Position numbers and translations under genes: made by a program
Assembly: GCA_017429835.1 (NCBI GenBank)
Contig: JAFROD010000035.1
Coordinates: forward strand, 1-57,554
Direction of reading: 5' to 3'
Length of the DNA: 57,554 bases
DNA from: Oscillospiraceae bacterium
Lineage (GTDB): Bacteria; Bacillota; Clostridia; Oscillospirales; Oscillospiraceae
Notes under the pieces: model-generated
Databases searched by the model: none
What the model was told of the DNA's origin: nothing
Seen by the model: only the letters and a program-made list of their open reading frames with translations
Shown: positions 15,636 to 24,211 of the stretch, one piece after another
Layout of the letters: every line of letters begins with the position of its first letter
Numbering within the stretch: the stretch's first letter is position 1

Positions 15636-16871
15636 ATGGCATCCTACGTACTGAGAAAAACGATCCGTCGTTTACCCGGCGTGGTCATCAAGGCGGTGCC
15701 GAAACCGCATCCGGAGATTACGGAGGGGTTTCAAGCCAGACAAAAGACGGGAGAAATCTGCCGCGAAAGAGGCTATCAGAGCTGCCTGATCGTCACGGAT
15801 CAAACTTTGTTTTCGCTCAAATTTCATGAAATAATCGTCGAATCGCTGGAAGAAAACGGGATCAAGGCAGCAGTCTTCCATGACATTCATTCCGAGCCGA
15901 CGGTCGGGATCGTGGAGGCGGGCGAAGCCGCCGCCCTCGCCTGCGGCGCGGACTGCGTAATCGCGCTCGGCGGCGGTTCGGTGCTCGACGCTTCCAAGAT
16001 GATCGTTTCCGGTCTGCGGTTTCATCACCTCAAAGCAAAATCACTTATGCATAAATTCTTATACGTGCCGCATAAGTCTCTGCCAATGATCTCCGTACCC
16101 AGCACCGCGGGAACCGGCGCGGAAATCACGGTCGGCGCGGTCATCAAAAAGTCCGATGAGGGCGCGAAGGGCTCGACGGTCATCGTCGGTCTGAATATCG
16201 TCCACGTCATCCTCGACAGCGAGCTGACGGTCAACGCGCCGGCGGGCGTCACCGCCGCCTGCGGCATCGACGCGCTCAGCCACGGTCTGGAGGGCGTGGT
16301 CGCGTCCGTACACGTGCCGGACGCGGATATGAAGGAGAGCATGGAGTGCGTCAGACTGGTGCTGGAACACCTTCCCATCGTCCTCAAAACGCCGGACTGC
16401 GAGGCTTCCCGCCTCGCCATGTCCCGCGCCGCGCTCTACGGCGGCAACGCGATCAACGAGCAGCTCGCGGGCTACGTACACGCCTTCGCGCACGCCATCG
16501 GCGCGCAGTATCACATTCCCCACGGCGCCGCGATCGCCCTTTCCCTGCTCCCCGTCATGCGCTATCAGAAAGAGGCGTGTCTGTCGAGACTCGCGGAGCT
16601 GGCGGTCTACTGCGGACTTGCCGAGGAGCAGGCCGCGCCGGAAACGGCTGCGGACAATCTGATGGACGCGCTCGATTCGCTGATTCAGACTTGCGATTTT
16701 CCGGACAGGGGCGCATTCATTCCGCAGGAGGACTATCCCCTGCTGATCAAACGGATCACGGACGATTCCATCAACTATTCCGCGCCGGTCGTGTTCAGCA
16801 GAGCGGAGATTTCCGCTTTACTCGACGAGATCAACGGCAGAAAGGAGAACGGCGATGTACACGGAGACTGA
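15636..16871 (+). CDS. Iron-containing alcohol dehydrogenase
   Basis: A 411-residue group III (Fe-dependent) alcohol dehydrogenase, which interconverts alcohols and aldehydes with NAD(P)H. The N-terminal nucleotide-binding half shows GGGSVLDASK, followed by SVPSTAGTGAE. The metal site is formed by Asp/His of GIDALSHGLE and the two His clusters in HAFAHAIGAQYHIPHG. GGAGG lies 9 bp before the start. The aldehyde dehydrogenase gene overlaps its 3' end by 17 bp, so the pair probably converts an alcohol to an acid, or the reverse, in two steps. The substrate cannot be told. Confidence 0.9.
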   Translation: MASYVLRKTIRRLPGVVIKAVPKPHPEITEGFQARQKTGEICRERGYQSCLIVTDQTLFSLKFHEIIVESLEENGIKAAVFHDIHSEPTVGIVEAGEAAALACGADCVIALGGGSVLDASKMIVSGLRFHHLKAKSLMHKFLYVPHKSLPMISVPSTAGTGAEITVGAVIKKSDEGAKGSTVIVGLNIVHVILDSELTVNAPAGVTAACGIDALSHGLEGVVASVHVPDADMKESMECVRLVLEHLPIVLKTPDCEASRLAMSRAALYGGNAINEQLAGYVHAFAHAIGAQYHIPHGAAIALSLLPVMRYQKEACLSRLAELAVYCGLAEEQAAPETAADNLMDALDSLIQTCDFPDRGAFIPQEDYPLLIKRITDDSINYSAPVVFSRAEISALLDEINGRKENGDVHGD

Positions 16872-18270
16872 GATCAAAACCATCGTAGAACGACAGCGCG
16901 CCTTCTTCCGCTCCGGCAAAACGCTGGACGTGAAATGGCGCATCGAACAGTTGAAAACCCTGAAAAAAGCAGTCATCGCGCACGAAGCGGAGTTTGAAGC
17001 CGCGCTGCGCGAGGACTTGGGCAGGAGCACGGTCGAAGCCTACCTTTGCGACGTCGGCCCGATCATCGTGGAGATCAACGAGACGCTCCGAGGACTCAAA
17101 AAATGGGCGAGACCGGAGCGGCATTTCAGCGGACTGATGTGCTTTCCGAGCACGGTAACGACGGTATATAAAATGCCTTACGGCGTGAGCTTGATCATCT
17201 CCCCGTTCAATTTCCCGATGCTCCTGACCCTCGGCGTGCTGACGGCAAGCATCGCTGGCGGCAACACGGCGGTCATCAAGGCAAGCTCCAAGTCTGCGGC
17301 AAGCACGGCGTTCTTAAAGAAGTTCATCGCCGAGGTCTTCCCGACGGAGTACGTCACGCTGATCGACGGCGGTCACGACGTCGCCGATCTCTGCCTTGCG
17401 CAGCGCTTCGACAAGATCTTCTACACCGGCTCCCCTGCCGTCGGCAAACACGTTCTCACCGAGGCGGCGAAAAACCTCACCTCGACCGCGCTGGAGTTGG
17501 GCGGCGAGACCGGCAACTGGTGTATCGTCCGCAAGGATGCAGACCTGCAAGACGCGGCGCGGAAGATCGCCTTCTTTAAGCTATGCAACGCGGGGCAGAT
17601 CTGTATCAATATCAATCAGATCGCAGTCGCCGAAGAGGTCGCGGACGCATTTCTGGAAGAACTGAAAGCGGAGTTTGTCCGTCAGATCGGCGAGCATCCG
17701 ACGGAAAGCGACGAGTATCCGAAGCTCATCACCGACGCGGCGTACGCCAAGTGCGAAAAGCTTGCGGAGGAATACCGCGACCGGATTGTCTTCGGCGGCG
17801 TCGGGAATCCGGCATCGCGCCGCTACGCGCCGACGATCCTCTATCCCGTGGATAAGAACGAGCACATCGTGCGGCACGAGCTGTTCTGCCCCCTGCTGCC
17901 GGTCGTCCCCTACCGCGACGAGGAGATCAGCGACCTGCTCGAGACGATTGCGGACCGCGAGCATCCGCTGGCGCTCTACGTCTTCACCAAGGATATGAAA
18001 TGGGCTAAAAAAGTGATGCAGACGCTCCAGTACGGCGGCGGCTGCATCAACGAGGTCTGTATTCACATGATGGTCAAGGGCGTTCCCTTCAACGGCACGG
18101 GTCATTCCGGCATGGGCGCGTATCACGGCGAATGGGGCTTCCGCGAATTCACGCACCCGTCCACCGTACTGCGCGGCAGGACGCATTTCAATCTGCCGCT
18201 GCGCGAGCACCCTTACGGCGGAAAGAACGAAAAGACCAAGATGTCGCTGCTAAAAAAATTCGAAAAATAA
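16855..18270 (+). CDS. NAD(P)-dependent aldehyde dehydrogenase
   Basis: A 471-residue aldehyde dehydrogenase superfamily member. Conserved features: SPFNFP (116-121), the general-base Glu214 in LELGGETG, and the catalytic Cys250 in NAGQIC. The length and the C-terminal FREFTHPSTV segment fit the short, YwdH/AlkH-like aldehyde dehydrogenases active on medium or aromatic aldehydes. Its start lies inside the alcohol dehydrogenase gene, with GAAAGGAG 8 bp upstream, which indicates translational coupling and a shared pathway. Confidence 0.92.
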   Translation: MYTETEIKTIVERQRAFFRSGKTLDVKWRIEQLKTLKKAVIAHEAEFEAALREDLGRSTVEAYLCDVGPIIVEINETLRGLKKWARPERHFSGLMCFPSTVTTVYKMPYGVSLIISPFNFPMLLTLGVLTASIAGGNTAVIKASSKSAASTAFLKKFIAEVFPTEYVTLIDGGHDVADLCLAQRFDKIFYTGSPAVGKHVLTEAAKNLTSTALELGGETGNWCIVRKDADLQDAARKIAFFKLCNAGQICININQIAVAEEVADAFLEELKAEFVRQIGEHPTESDEYPKLITDAAYAKCEKLAEEYRDRIVFGGVGNPASRRYAPTILYPVDKNEHIVRHELFCPLLPVVPYRDEEISDLLETIADREHPLALYVFTKDMKWAKKVMQTLQYGGGCINEVCIHMMVKGVPFNGTGHSGMGAYHGEWGFREFTHPSTVLRGRTHFNLPLREHPYGGKNEKTKMSLLKKFEK

Positions 18271-18417
18271 TTCGTAATTCAGTAATTATTCCAAGATCGT
18301 TCACAGTTTCGTCAAAATTCTTCTTTATACTCAAGATGTAAGAAGGATAACGCTTCTTGCAGAACAGTACGATTCATCTTTTCATTTTATCTCTCTTTTT
18401 CCCTCTCTCTTTTCAAA

Positions 18418-18464
18418 AGCACATTCCCGGTTACCCTAAAAAGTAACCGGGAATGTGCTTTTTC
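18418..18464. terminator. Strong bidirectional terminator
   Basis: A 17-bp perfect stem, AGCACATTCCCGGTTAC (18418-18434) with its complement (18443-18459), followed by TTTTT on the + side and preceded by an A-run that gives a U-tract on the - side. It lies between the converging aldehyde dehydrogenase and obgE genes. The 145 bp before it hold no recognised feature. Confidence 0.9.
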
Positions 18465-18469
18465 CGTGC

Positions 18470-19744
18470 TTATTTTTCGTAATCGAATTCGAAATCGTAG
18501 ATGCTGACCGTGTCGCCGTCCTCAATGCCCATTTCCTCCAGGCGTTCGAAAAGGCCGCTCTTGCGGAGCTGGCGGTCAAAGTACATTCTCGATTCGTAAT
18601 CCGCAAAATTGATATCCATGATGAGCTGCTGGAGCCATTTGCCGGAGATAATCCACAGATCGTCCATGTGCTCGATGATCAGATCGTCCGCCTCGCCTGC
18701 CTCGGCGAGCGGCTTGACGTATTCCGGTTCGTAGACGATCACGGGCGGCAGTTCCTTGAGCTTCTCCGCGATCGCGCGGACGAGCTGCTTTGTACCCTGC
18801 GTGGTCGCGGCGGAGATCTCATAGAACGGATAACCGCGCCGTTCGACGTATTCGCGCAGACGTTCCAGATTGTCGCTTCCCTCGGGGATCAGGTCGCACT
18901 TATTCGCGGCGACGATCATCGGACGCGACGCCAGCTCGGGAGAATACTGCGCAAGCTCCTCGTTGATCTTCTCGAAATCCTCGATCGGATCGCGATCCTC
19001 GCTGCCGGATACGTCGACGATGTGCACCAGCAGACGGCAGCGGTCGATATGGCGCAGGAAGTCGTGCCCGAGCCCCGCGCCCTCCGCGGCGCCCTCGATG
19101 ATGCCGGGAATATCCGCCATGACGAAAGAGACGCCGTCGTCGACGTAAATCACGCCGAGATTTGGATACAGCGTTGTGAAATGATAATTGGCGATCTTCG
19201 GGTGGGCGTTCGAGGTCACGGAAAGCAGCGTCGATTTGCCGACGTTAGGGAAACCGACCAGTCCGACGTCCGCCAGAAGCTTCAATTCCAGGACGACCTC
19301 ATGCTCCTCGCCGGGCAGTCCCGCCTTCGCAAAGCGCGGCACCTGCCGCGTCGGCGTGGCGAAATGCTTGTTGCCCCAGCCGCCTCTGCCGCCCTTGCAG
19401 AGAATGAAGTCCTCACTGTCGGACATGTCCTTGATGATCTCGTTCGTTTCCGCGTCGCGGACGACCGTGCCGCGCGGGACTTCGATGACGAGATCCTCGC
19501 CGCGCCTGCCGCTGCAGCGGGAGCCCTGCCCGTCCTGCCCGTTCGGCGCGGCGTATTTGCGCTTGAAGCGGAAGTCCATCAGCGTGGAGAGATTGTCGTT
19601 GACGCGCAGGACGATATTGCCGCCCTTGCCGCCGTCGCCGCCGTCAGGCCCTCCGGCTGCCACATATTTCTCGCGGTGGAACGCGACCGCGCCGTTGCCG
19701 CCGTTTCCCGCCTTGACGAAGATTTTTACTTTATCTACAAACAT
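18470..19744 (-). CDS. obgE: Obg family GTPase
   Basis: A 424-residue ribosome-associated GTPase involved in late 50S assembly and stress or sporulation control. It has the glycine-rich Obg fold (1-158, starting MFVDKVKIFVKAGNGGNG), the G domain with P-loop GFPNVGKST and G3 DIPG, the TNKCD-type specificity motif (here ANKCD), and a C-terminal OCT domain. ATG 19744 is chosen because it begins the conserved Obg fold and has AGGGGAG 10 bp upstream; a longer frame would cross the terminator upstream. It follows rpmA, the usual bacterial order. Confidence 0.96.
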   Translation of the reverse strand: MFVDKVKIFVKAGNGGNGAVAFHREKYVAAGGPDGGDGGKGGNIVLRVNDNLSTLMDFRFKRKYAAPNGQDGQGSRCSGRRGEDLVIEVPRGTVVRDAETNEIIKDMSDSEDFILCKGGRGGWGNKHFATPTRQVPRFAKAGLPGEEHEVVLELKLLADVGLVGFPNVGKSTLLSVTSNAHPKIANYHFTTLYPNLGVIYVDDGVSFVMADIPGIIEGAAEGAGLGHDFLRHIDRCRLLVHIVDVSGSEDRDPIEDFEKINEELAQYSPELASRPMIVAANKCDLIPEGSDNLERLREYVERRGYPFYEISAATTQGTKQLVRAIAEKLKELPPVIVYEPEYVKPLAEAGEADDLIIEHMDDLWIISGKWLQQLIMDINFADYESRMYFDRQLRKSGLFERLEEMGIEDGDTVSIYDFEFDYEK

Positions 19745-19763
19745 AGGGAATCTCCCCTTCCTC

Positions 19764-19797
19764 AAAAAAATCCCGAACATAGTGATATGTTCGGGAT
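19764..19797 (-). terminator. Terminator between rpmA and obgE
   Basis: On the - strand a perfect 11-bp stem, TCCCGAACATA with its complement (19771-19781/19786-19796), is followed by seven T (19770-19764). It lies between rpmA and obgE, so it should limit obgE expression to read-through or to an unseen promoter. Confidence 0.85.
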
Positions 19798-19809
19798 TCC
19801 TTATGCATC

Positions 19810-20094
19810 TTACTGCTCTACCGGATAGACAGAGCACATTTTGCGATCCTTGCCCAGACGCTCGAACTTGACGTGACCGTCGACCTTTGCGAACAGGGTG
19901 TCGTCGCTGCCGATACCGACGTTGGTACCCGGATGGATGTGCGTGCCTCTCTGGCGAACCAGAATGTTGCCCGCGAGAACGAACTGGCCGTCCGCGCGCT
20001 TCACGCCCAATCTCTTGGACTCGGAATCACGGCCGTTCTTCGTAGAACCGCCGCCCTTCTTATGAGCGAAGAACTGAAAACCGATTTTCAGCAT
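19810..20094 (-). CDS. rpmA: 50S ribosomal protein L27 (precursor)
   Basis: A 94-residue L27, complete. It begins with the Firmicutes extension MLKIGFQFF before the mature [15 protein letters not shown] start; Prp cleaves after FQFF so that the mature N-terminus can reach the peptidyl-transferase centre. The protease gene prp lies just upstream (3 bp gap), matching this dependency. Confidence 0.97.
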   Translation of the reverse strand: MLKIGFQFFAHKKGGGSTKNGRDSESKRLGVKRADGQFVLAGNILVRQRGTHIHPGTNVGIGSDDTLFAKVDGHVKFERLGKDRKMCSVYPVEQ

Positions 20095-20097
20095 GTG

Positions 20098-20421
20098 TTA
20101 CACCTCCATAACTTCGATATAATCAGGATAGTCGTCCCGCAGGGAGCACATGGTCAGCATAAAGCCGGTCAGCACTGCCTGAACTGCGTCCTCATCGTCG
20201 CATACTGCGGGAAGCGTAAGGGTGATGCGGGGCTCATCTTCAATGACCTTCGTGTTGGCGTGATTGCCGAGCACGTCATTGATCGTACACTCTGCGAATT
20301 TTACCGCGGAAGAAACGGCTGCGCAAATAATATCGCTGCCCTCTTCGGCGTATCCGCTGTGCCCCGATACGGCAAAACCGTTGATCCTGCCGTCACGATT
20401 GAAAATTTCTACTTTCGTCAT
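20098..20421 (-). CDS. prp: Ribosomal-processing cysteine protease Prp
   Basis: A 107-residue protease that removes the N-terminal extension of L27. The catalytic dyad is His21 (GHSGYA) and Cys33 (DIICAAVS), with the family spacing. It sits between rplU and rpmA, the standard Firmicutes arrangement, and shares their transcript. Confidence 0.95.
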   Translation of the reverse strand: MTKVEIFNRDGRINGFAVSGHSGYAEEGSDIICAAVSSAVKFAECTINDVLGNHANTKVIEDEPRITLTLPAVCDDEDAVQAVLTGFMLTMCSLRDDYPDYIEVMEV

Positions 20422-20429
20422 ACTGCAAA

Positions 20430-20741
20430 TTAACCGACGATCTTCTCAATCTGCACCTTGGTGTACGGCTGTCTGTGACCGCGGATGGACTTGGAGTCCT
20501 TCTTCGGACGGTACTTGAAGACGACGATCTTCTTGGACTTGCCTTCCTTCAGCACCTTTGCTTCGACGGAAGCGCCTGCGACCACGGGAGCGCCGAACTT
20601 GGAGTTCTCGCCGTCCACGATTGCCAGGACCTGATCGAAGGTTACGGTCGTGTCAGCTTCAACGCCGAGCTTTTCGACGAAAATGACGTCGCCTTCCTTG
20701 ACGTTATACTGCTTACCACCGGTAACGATAACTGCCTGCAT
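20430..20741 (-). CDS. rplU: 50S ribosomal protein L21
   Basis: A 103-residue L21, complete, starting [12 protein letters not shown] and ending with the basic [15 protein letters not shown] segment that contacts 23S rRNA. ATG 20741 is preferred to a GTG 9 bp upstream because it aligns with the family start and has AAAGGTAGG at suitable distance. It is first in rplU-prp-rpmA and has a structured leader and a good promoter. Confidence 0.96.
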   Translation of the reverse strand: MQAVIVTGGKQYNVKEGDVIFVEKLGVEADTTVTFDQVLAIVDGENSKFGAPVVAGASVEAKVLKEGKSKKIVVFKYRPKKDSKSIRGHRQPYTKVQIEKIVG

Positions 20742-20744
20742 GTT

Positions 20745-20818
20745 TTGCACCTACCTTTTCTGTAGTCTCGCTCTGGAGGCGTGAGGGCATACCTCAGCTT
20801 CAACCTCTTCAATGCGGC
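20745..20818 (-). ncRNA. Candidate L21 leader RNA
   Basis: The roughly 75-base 5' leader of rplU (from the predicted start near 20818) contains complementary GAGG/CCTC blocks around GAGGTATGCCCTC, which can form nested short stems just before the ribosome-binding site. Position and size fit the ribosomal L21 leader family used for autoregulation. I could not align it to the family model. Confidence 0.5.
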
Positions 20819-20824
20819 GCGACT

Positions 20825-20853
20825 ATTCTATCACCCATTTTTCCAAATGTCAA
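20825..20853 (-). promoter_or_regulatory. Promoter of rplU-prp-rpmA
   Basis: On the - strand TTGACA (20853-20848), a 17-bp spacer and TAGAAT (20830-20825), an almost consensus sigma-A promoter. Confidence 0.85.
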
Positions 20854-20860
20854 ATAGTAT

Positions 20861-20889
20861 TTGACACTTTTTTTAGTTTTTGCTATACT
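20861..20889 (+). promoter_or_regulatory. Promoter of apbE
   Basis: TTGACA (20861-20866), a 17-bp spacer and TATACT (20884-20889). It starts only 7 bp from the divergent rplU -35 box, so the two promoters are back to back. Confidence 0.88.
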
Positions 20890-20923
20890 TTTTTTGTAAT
20901 TATCCATAGAATCCGGTGATACG

Positions 20924-21910
20924 ATGAAAAAACTATGCGCTATTTCCCTACTTCTTGCGTTTCTGCTCTGCGGCTGCGCGCAAAACGCGCCGGTCGAGCG
21001 GGAAATCTTTGCGATGGATACGCTGATGACGCTCCGCGTCTGGGGCGATGATGACGACGTTGCTGCGGCTGTTTCGGAGATCAACCGTCTTGACGCACTG
21101 CTCTCCGTGACAGACGAAAACAGCGAAATATACGCTTTGAATCGGGACGGAACGGCAGAATTCAGCCTTGATACGTTTGAGCTTCTGAACAAAGCTGTCG
21201 CGGTCAGCCGCCGCACGGACGGCGCGTTCGACCCGACCGTCTATCCGCTCGTGGAAATCTGGGGTTTTACGAAGGAGGAACAGCGCGTCCCCTCGCAGGG
21301 CGAGATCGACGCGGCGCTTTCACGCGTCGGATACGAACAGCTCGAACGTGAATTGGACGTTACCTGCGTTTCCATGGACGGAAAGATCGACCTCGGCGGC
21401 ATTGCCAAGGGCTATGCGGCCCAGAAGGTCGTTGAACTGCTGCAAAGCCGAGGCATCGAAACGGCGTTTTTATCCCTCGGCGGCAACGTGCAGACCCTCG
21501 GCAGCAAGCCGGACGGCGCGCCGTGGCTCGTCGGGATCGCAGATCCCTCCGCGCCGTCACAGGCGATCGCCTGTCTGCGGTTCCATGATTCGCTTGCCCT
21601 CGTGACCTCCGGCGGCTATCAGCGGTATTTTGAAGAGAACGGCGTCCGCTATCATCACATTCTCGACCCGAAAACGGGCTATCCCGCGGACAGCGGACTT
21701 GCTTCCGTCACCGTGCTCGCGCACGACGGTGCGCTCGCGGACGGACTCTCCACCGCGCTGTTCGTAATGGGCATGGAGAAAGCGACCGCGCTCTGGCGCG
21801 AAAGCGACGATTTTGAAGCGGTATTCATCACGAAGGACGGCGCGATCTTTGCCACGGACGGCGCCGCTTCCCTGCTGACGGACTGCGAATGTACGGTGAT
21901 TGAACGATGA
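20924..21910 (+). CDS. apbE: FAD:protein FMN transferase (ApbE), lipoprotein
   Basis: A 328-residue ApbE family flavin transferase, which attaches FMN covalently to Thr/Ser of extracytoplasmic flavoproteins. A signal peptide ends in a lipobox with Cys18. AMDTLMTLRVWG begins the catalytic fold, with conserved GKIDLGGIAKGYAA and the C-terminal HHILDPKTGYP and ADGLSTALFVMG motifs. A NusG-II protein overlaps its 3' end by 4 bp. No Rnf, Nqr or other flavinylated target is encoded in this window. Confidence 0.93.
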   Translation: MKKLCAISLLLAFLLCGCAQNAPVEREIFAMDTLMTLRVWGDDDDVAAAVSEINRLDALLSVTDENSEIYALNRDGTAEFSLDTFELLNKAVAVSRRTDGAFDPTVYPLVEIWGFTKEEQRVPSQGEIDAALSRVGYEQLERELDVTCVSMDGKIDLGGIAKGYAAQKVVELLQSRGIETAFLSLGGNVQTLGSKPDGAPWLVGIADPSAPSQAIACLRFHDSLALVTSGGYQRYFEENGVRYHHILDPKTGYPADSGLASVTVLAHDGALADGLSTALFVMGMEKATALWRESDDFEAVFITKDGAIFATDGAASLLTDCECTVIER

Positions 21911-22263
21911 AGACTAAATACTGGATTCTCCTTTTTGCCCTTCTTGCGGCAGCGTGTCTGCTATGCAGCTATTTCCTCTTTTTCGGCGGCACGTCGGGCA
22001 CGACGGCAACGGTCATATCCGACGGCGTGACCGTGATGACGCTCGACCTCTTCGTCGACGGAGAATACACGATCAAATCAGATTACGGCGAGAACACGAT
22101 CCGCGTCGTGGACGGAAAAGTATCTGTTGTTTCCGCTGACTGTCCGACGCAGGACTGCGTGCATCACGCGCCCGCGAATTCCGGCGCGCCGATCGTCTGC
22201 CTGCCCAACCGGCTGGTCATTACGTTCTCAAACGCGCAGGAATACGACGCGATCATCGGATAG
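21907..22263 (+). CDS. NusG domain II-containing membrane-anchored protein
   Basis: A 118-residue protein with one N-terminal membrane segment (about 6-27) and an outside-facing NusG-II-like beta domain, including DCPTQDCVHHAP with two Cys and two His. NusG-II proteins frequently accompany ApbE and Rnf/Gx-type membrane genes in Clostridia, but their role is not established. The overlap with apbE (ATGA) indicates coupling. No FMN-acceptor SGAT-type motif is visible, so it is not an obvious ApbE substrate. Confidence 0.8.
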   Translation: MKTKYWILLFALLAAACLLCSYFLFFGGTSGTTATVISDGVTVMTLDLFVDGEYTIKSDYGENTIRVVDGKVSVVSADCPTQDCVHHAPANSGAPIVCLPNRLVITFSNAQEYDAIIG

Positions 22264-22294
22264 AAAAAGCCGGGACGTTTCTGTCCCGGTTTTA
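22264..22294 (+). terminator. Terminator after apbE operon
   Basis: CCGGGAC (22270-22276) pairs with GTCCCGG (22283-22289) and is followed by TTTT, with a matching A-run before the stem. It also overlaps the 3' end of the converging CBS gene. Confidence 0.85.
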
Positions 22295-22720
22295 ATAGGT
22301 ACGGATGTTGCTCGTGATCTCGTTGAACGCCTGCGCCGCCTGACGGCTGCACTGCGGCTGTTTGGAAAGATCGGACAGCGACACCATGCCGACGAGCTTG
22401 TTGTTGTCCTGTACCGGCAGCCTGCGGATCTTTTCCCTTGCCATCAGCGCGGACGCTTCGTCGACGTTCTGCTGCGAGCCGACGGAAAAGACCCTGCGGG
22501 TCATGATGTCCGATACCTTGACGCACAGCGGGTCTTCCTCCGCCGCGACGCAGCGCAGGACGATGTCTCGATCCGTCACCATGCCGCGCAGCCTGCCGTC
22601 CTTTGCGCAGACCGGCAGCGCGCCGATGTTGTAGTGTGACAGCAGCCTTGCCGCAACGGCGGCGGTTTCGTCCGGCGACACGCTGATGATGCGCCTGCTC
22701 ATAACTTCCTGAACTTTCAT
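22292..22720 (-). CDS. Two-CBS-domain protein
   Basis: A 142-residue protein made almost entirely of two CBS domains (about residues 7-60 and 73-130), which bind adenosyl ligands such as AMP, ATP or NAD. Recognisable segments are VMSRRIISVSPDE, GMVTDRDIVLR and IMTRRVFSV. Such stand-alone proteins are usually regulatory and the target is unknown here. ATG 22720 has GGGAGG 7 bp upstream and is preferred to a start 36 bp earlier, which lies within a terminator. It lies downstream of the nfn pair but behind that terminator. Confidence 0.88.
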   Translation of the reverse strand: MKVQEVMSRRIISVSPDETAAVAARLLSHYNIGALPVCAKDGRLRGMVTDRDIVLRCVAAEEDPLCVKVSDIMTRRVFSVGSQQNVDEASALMAREKIRRLPVQDNNKLVGMVSLSDLSKQPQCSRQAAQAFNEITSNIRTY

Positions 22721-22732
22721 GTAATACCTCCC

Positions 22733-22770
22733 AAAAAAATCGCCTCTGCCGAACAAAGCCGGCAGAGGCG
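22733..22770 (-). terminator. Terminator after gltA/nfnB
   Basis: On the - strand an 11-bp perfect stem, CGCCTCTGCCG with its complement (22741-22751/22760-22770), is followed by seven T (22739-22733). It ends about 5 bp before the CBS gene's ribosome-binding site. Confidence 0.88.
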
Positions 22771-22813
22771 TTCGTCTGTTTGGAGTATGGGAATGGTTTT
22801 GTATTTTTATACG

Positions 22814-24199
22814 TTATTTATGAAATCTTGCGTCGATCGCCTCGGCGGCCTTCTTTCCCGCGCCCATCGCGAGAATGACGGTCGCAGCGCCGGTCACGGC
22901 GTCGCCGCCGGCGTAGACGCCTTCGCGGGTCGTCATATTCTCCTCGTTGACGATCAGGCAGCCCTTTTTGTTCGTTTCCAGGCCGGGCGTCGTGGAACGG
23001 ATCAGCGGATTGGGCGAGGTGCCGAGCGCCATGACGACCGTATCGACCGGCAGCTCAAATTCGCTGTCGGGGATCGCAATCGGGCTGCGTCTGCCGGAGG
23101 CGTCCGGCTCTCCGAGTTCCATGCGAATGCAACGCATCGCGCCGACGCGGCCTTCGCCGTCGTCGAGGATCCGGACGGGATTGGTCAGCGTGAGGAATTC
23201 GATCCCCTCTTCCTTCGCGTGATGCTGTTCTTCCAGACGCGCGGGCATTTCCGCCTCGCCGCGGCGGTAGACGATATAAACGTGCTCCGCGCCGAGCCGC
23301 TTGGCGCAGCGGGCGGCGTCCATCGCCACGTTGCCGCCGCCGACTACGGCGACCGCGTTGGAAACGATGACCGGCGTATCGTTGTCCTGCTGATACGCTT
23401 TCATCAGATTGATTCTCGTCAAGTATTCGTTTGCGGACAGAACGCCCTTGAGCGCCTCGCCCTCGATGTGCATGAACATCGGAAGACCGGCGCCGGAGCC
23501 GACGAAGACCGCCTGATAGCCCATTTCAAACAGCTCGTCGATGGACAGCACCTTGCCGATGACCATGTTCGTCATGACCTGCACGCCCATTGCTTCCAGC
23601 TTTTTGATCTCGTTGGCGACAAGCGCTTTCGGCAGACGGAATTCGGGAATGCCGTAAACCAGAACGCCGCCAGCGGTATGCAGCATCTCAAAGATCGTGA
23701 CCTCGTAGCCCTTCTTTGCAAGCTCGCTCGCGCAGGTCAGGCCGGACGGTCCGGAGCCGACGACGGCGATTTTGATGCCGTTTGTTTCCGGCTTTTCCGG
23801 CATCTTGTTGACGTTTTCACGGTACCAGTCCGCAACAAAACGCTCCAGACGGCCGATCGCAACGGATTCGCCTTTCACGCCGCGGACGCACTTGCTTTCG
23901 CATTGGCGCTCCTGCGGGCAGACTCTGCCCGACAGCGCGGGCAGCGCGTTCGTCGAAGTGATGATCTCATAAGCCGCAAGGAAATCGCCCTCTGCGACTT
24001 TGGCAATGAATTCGGGAATGCGGATACTGACGGGACACGCGGTCACGCACTGCGGATTCTTGCAGTTCATACAGCGCTGCGCTTCGTTGATCGCCATTTC
24101 CGCGGTGTAGCCGAGCGATACTTCTTTGAAATTCCGGTTGCGGACGTTCGGCTTCTGCTCCGGCATGGGAGTTTTTGTCATCTGCATATTCACCATCAC
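22814..24199 (-). CDS. gltA: NfnB-type large subunit / glutamate synthase small-subunit homologue
   Basis: A 461-residue FAD and Fe-S pyridine-nucleotide oxidoreductase. The N-terminus has Cys43, Cys46, Cys51 and Cys55, then a second Cys group (CPQERQCESKC, about 90-105), the dinucleotide motif VGSGPSGLT (about 148) and a second nucleotide site VVGGGNVAMDAAR. Annotated homologues are called GltA, but the partner just upstream makes the NfnAB assignment more likely. NfnAB is the electron-bifurcating NADH-dependent reduced ferredoxin:NADP+ oxidoreductase that balances NADH, NADPH and ferredoxin pools in anaerobes. No glutamate synthase large subunit is nearby. Confidence 0.9.
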   Translation of the reverse strand: MMVNMQMTKTPMPEQKPNVRNRNFKEVSLGYTAEMAINEAQRCMNCKNPQCVTACPVSIRIPEFIAKVAEGDFLAAYEIITSTNALPALSGRVCPQERQCESKCVRGVKGESVAIGRLERFVADWYRENVNKMPEKPETNGIKIAVVGSGPSGLTCASELAKKGYEVTIFEMLHTAGGVLVYGIPEFRLPKALVANEIKKLEAMGVQVMTNMVIGKVLSIDELFEMGYQAVFVGSGAGLPMFMHIEGEALKGVLSANEYLTRINLMKAYQQDNDTPVIVSNAVAVVGGGNVAMDAARCAKRLGAEHVYIVYRRGEAEMPARLEEQHHAKEEGIEFLTLTNPVRILDDGEGRVGAMRCIRMELGEPDASGRRSPIAIPDSEFELPVDTVVMALGTSPNPLIRSTTPGLETNKKGCLIVNEENMTTREGVYAGGDAVTGAATVILAMGAGKKAAEAIDARFHK

Positions 24200-24211
24200 G
24201 TTTCCTCCCGT

